Shown here: positions 24,925 through 25,983 of the stretch, in pieces | Layout of the letters: each line of letters begins with the position of its first letter | Numbering within the stretch: position 1 is the first letter of the stretch | Assembly: GCA_963813355.1 (NCBI GenBank) | Contig: CAWEYS010000001.1 | Coordinates: forward strand, 1-25,983 | DNA length: 25,983 nt | Reading direction: 5' to 3' | Source of the DNA: DATAGF01 sp963813355 | GTDB taxonomy: Bacteria; Actinomycetota; Thermoleophilia; Miltoncostaeales; Miltoncostaeaceae | Program-made: the position numbers and the translations under genes | Notes under the pieces: generated by a model | Seen by the model: only the letters and a program-made list of their open reading frames with translations | The model's database searches: none | Told to the model about the DNA's origin: nothing

Positions 24925-24970
24925 CGCGCGTCCTCCTCGAGTGCGGCAGACGAGACTCGTGACGCTCGCC

Positions 24971-24980
24971 GCCAGATGGC
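24971..24980. promoter_or_regulatory. Candidate TetR operator O1
   Basis: GCCA-GA-TGGC is a perfect GCCA-N2-TGGC inverted repeat, a few bases downstream of the predicted MMPL transcription start, where a bound repressor would block RNA polymerase. Confidence 0.4.
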
Positions 24981-24990
24981 AATGGCTGCT

Positions 24991-25019
24991 AACGTACAGA
25001 CGATGCCACCTGACATCAA
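24991..25019 (-). promoter_or_regulatory. Promoter of the MMPL transporter gene
   Basis: On the minus strand TTGATG (25014-25019) and TACGTT (24991-24996) are separated by exactly 17 bases. Transcription would start near 24984, giving a leader of about 60 nt. Confidence 0.5.
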
Positions 25020-25021
25020 CT

Positions 25022-25031
25022 GCCAAATGGC
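25022..25031. promoter_or_regulatory. Candidate TetR operator O2
   Basis: GCCA-AA-TGGC is a second copy of the same 10-bp palindrome, 51 bp from O1 (about five helical turns, same DNA face). It lies between the MMPL -35 and the tetR -10, where it could govern both. Confidence 0.4.
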
Positions 25032-25040
25032 GTCGTGTGT

Positions 25041-25053
25041 TAGGGTCCGACCA
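25041..25053 (+). promoter_or_regulatory. Leaderless promoter of tetR
   Basis: TAGGGT (25041-25046) is followed by exactly six bases and the ATG at 25053, with no Shine-Dalgarno. The geometry is the same as at 798 and 859. Confidence 0.45.
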
Positions 25054-25712
25054 TGAGCGCGAGTTCCTCGACGACCACGGGCGCGGCGCCGTCCGGCCCG
25101 CCCCTGGGGCTGCGCGATCGCAAGCGCGCGCGGGTCCGTCAGGAGCTGATCGACGCCGCCATGTCGCTCTTCGCCGAGCGCGGCTTCGACGCGGTGACGG
25201 TGGACGAGATCGCCGAGGCGGCGGACGTGGCGCCGCGGACCTTCTACCGCTACTTCCCGGCCAAGGAGGATGTGGTCACCGCCGACGGCCGGGAGGCGAC
25301 TGCGCTCATGATTGAGACGCTGGCCGCCCGGCCGCCGGAGGAGCCGCCGCTCGTGGCGCTTCGGGAGGCGATGCGGCCCCCCACGGACCTCATGGAAAAG
25401 TCGCCGCGCCTCTGCGCCGGCATGCAGATGATGGGCTCGTCGACCAGCCTGCTGGCCAACGGGATGGTGACGCGGGCCCAGGCGGTGGACGAGGTGACGC
25501 GGCTGCTGAGGGAGCGCATAGGGGCGGACGAGGCGGACATCAGGCCCCGCGTGATCGCCGCATGCGTCATGGCGAGCGTGTCGGTGGCCTTCGACGGCTG
25601 GATCGCGGAGGGCGCCAAAGGCGACGACCTCGAGCCCCGCCTCGACGAGGTCATGGCCCTGCTGCGCGAGGGCTTCGAGGTGGAGGCGCCGACTCCACGG
25701 CCGGGCGGCTGA
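25053..25712 (+). CDS. TetR-family transcriptional repressor
   Basis: 219 aa. A flexible N-terminus (1-22) is followed by the TetR_N helix-turn-helix (about 28-75): RQELIDAAMSLFAERGFDAV, TVDEIAEAADVAPRTFYRYF, PAKEDVV, the standard pattern. The C-terminal helical ligand-binding domain (about 85-210) has MRPPTDLMEKSPRL and VIAACVMASVSVAFDGWIAEG. It is divergent from the MMPL pump and most likely represses both genes through the GCCA-N2-TGGC sites until a ligand, probably the pump substrate, binds. A leaderless start at 25053 is favoured by the promoter geometry. Confidence 0.95.
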   Translation: MSASSSTTTGAAPSGPPLGLRDRKRARVRQELIDAAMSLFAERGFDAVTVDEIAEAADVAPRTFYRYFPAKEDVVTADGREATALMIETLAARPPEEPPLVALREAMRPPTDLMEKSPRLCAGMQMMGSSTSLLANGMVTRAQAVDEVTRLLRERIGADEADIRPRVIAACVMASVSVAFDGWIAEGAKGDDLEPRLDEVMALLREGFEVEAPTPRPGG

Positions 25713-25747
25713 GTCGGCGTCCGGCGCCGCCCCGTCAGGATGGAGCC

Positions 25748-25983
25748 ATGCCGCGCACCTGCACCGTCTGTCGCCACGGAGCCCGAGCCGAGGTCGATCG
25801 CGCACTGGTCCAGGGAGAGCCGCACCGACGCATAGCGAAGCGGTGGTCGCTCGGCGAGGCGGCGGTCCAGCGGCACAAAGCGCACATCGGAGCACCGGTC
25901 CTTGCGGAGTGGTCAGCCTCCCGGGCCGAGGTCTACGCCGGCCTCGCGGACTACACCGCGGAGCTCGAGCGCGACGCGCGGCG
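25748..25983 (+). CDS. Small CxxC/helix-turn-helix protein, 3' end beyond window
   Basis: The first 78 codons are visible: MPRTCTVCRHGARAEVDRAL, VQGEPHRRIAKRWSLGEAAV and QRHKAHIGAPVLAEWSASR. A zinc-knuckle-like C-x-x-C at residues 5-8 is followed by a helix-turn-helix-like segment (about 20-45), then a helical Glu/Ala-rich region. This arrangement is common in small proteins of actinobacterial integrative elements and prophages, next to recombinases and terminases. Codon use is slightly relaxed (GGA, CGA, ATA, AAA, CTT), unlike the housekeeping genes, consistent with transfer. GGAG precedes ATG 25748 by a few bases. Function is unknown. Confidence 0.65.
   Translation, partial: MPRTCTVCRHGARAEVDRALVQGEPHRRIAKRWSLGEAAVQRHKAHIGAPVLAEWSASRAEVYAGLADYTAELERDAR

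Noticed and set aside
21061..25056. Very long plus-strand open frame through tRNA-Arg and across the MMPL gene.
   Set aside because: Most of it is the antisense shadow of the MMPL gene, whose motifs, Shine-Dalgarno and length are convincing. Only the first part contains real (broken) coding sequence.

Overview
The window is very GC-rich, with almost every third codon position G or C. It carries the FHA / PP2C phosphatase / RodA-FtsW / PBP / PASTA-kinase cluster of Actinomycetota. Protein style, Ala/Arg-rich linkers and the neighbouring families (DUF4446, SpoIIAA-like, DUF4190) suggest a deep-branching actinobacterium, most likely class Thermoleophilia. That placement is inference; no rRNA is present.

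Layout: (1) 70-4404: an OmpR-type response regulator faces a divergent unit of a membrane Ser/Thr kinase with a discoidin-like sensor and two overlapping tyrosine recombinases. (2) 4251-17234, all minus strand: a secreted protein of unknown function, then (reading 17234 down to 5521) a tightly packed operon of multi-TM Ser/Thr kinase, fhaA, fhaB, pstP, rodA/ftsW, pbpA, pknB, ddl, a YfcE-type phosphoesterase and a DUF4190 membrane protein. Adjacent genes overlap by 4 nt (ATGA/GTGA) or lie 7-11 nt apart. The module couples peptidoglycan precursor supply (Ddl), polymerisation (RodA/FtsW) and cross-linking (PbpA) to phospho-signalling (two kinases, one phosphatase, two FHA readers). (3) 17332-20859, plus strand: tRNA-Leu(CAG), a membrane protein with a CARDB-like end, DUF4446, prephenate dehydratase (pheA) and a chromosomal HNH endonuclease. 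(4) 20860-22700: a broken region with a small ORF, SpoIIAA-like and FUSC-transporter remnants, an intact tRNA-Arg(CCU), an HNH scrap and a small minus-strand protein. (5) 22708-25712: a divergent MMPL-transporter/TetR pair with a readable promoter-operator region. (6) The right edge holds the start of a small CxxC/HTH protein of a type often found in mobile elements.

Two properties cut across the window. First, several genes that should be intact (rodA/ftsW, pbpA, ddl, the HNH gene, the DUF4190 gene) are each split by single-base indels. Restoring one base gives textbook family sequence, so most breaks look like sequencing or assembly errors, not gene death. The FUSC remnant is different: it has about four indels in 300 bp. 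Second, three starts share one geometry, a TAnnnT -10 hexamer, exactly six bases, then the start codon, which implies leaderless mRNAs. One of these starts opens a 10-codon leader peptide whose stop overlaps the start of the kinase-recombinase unit.
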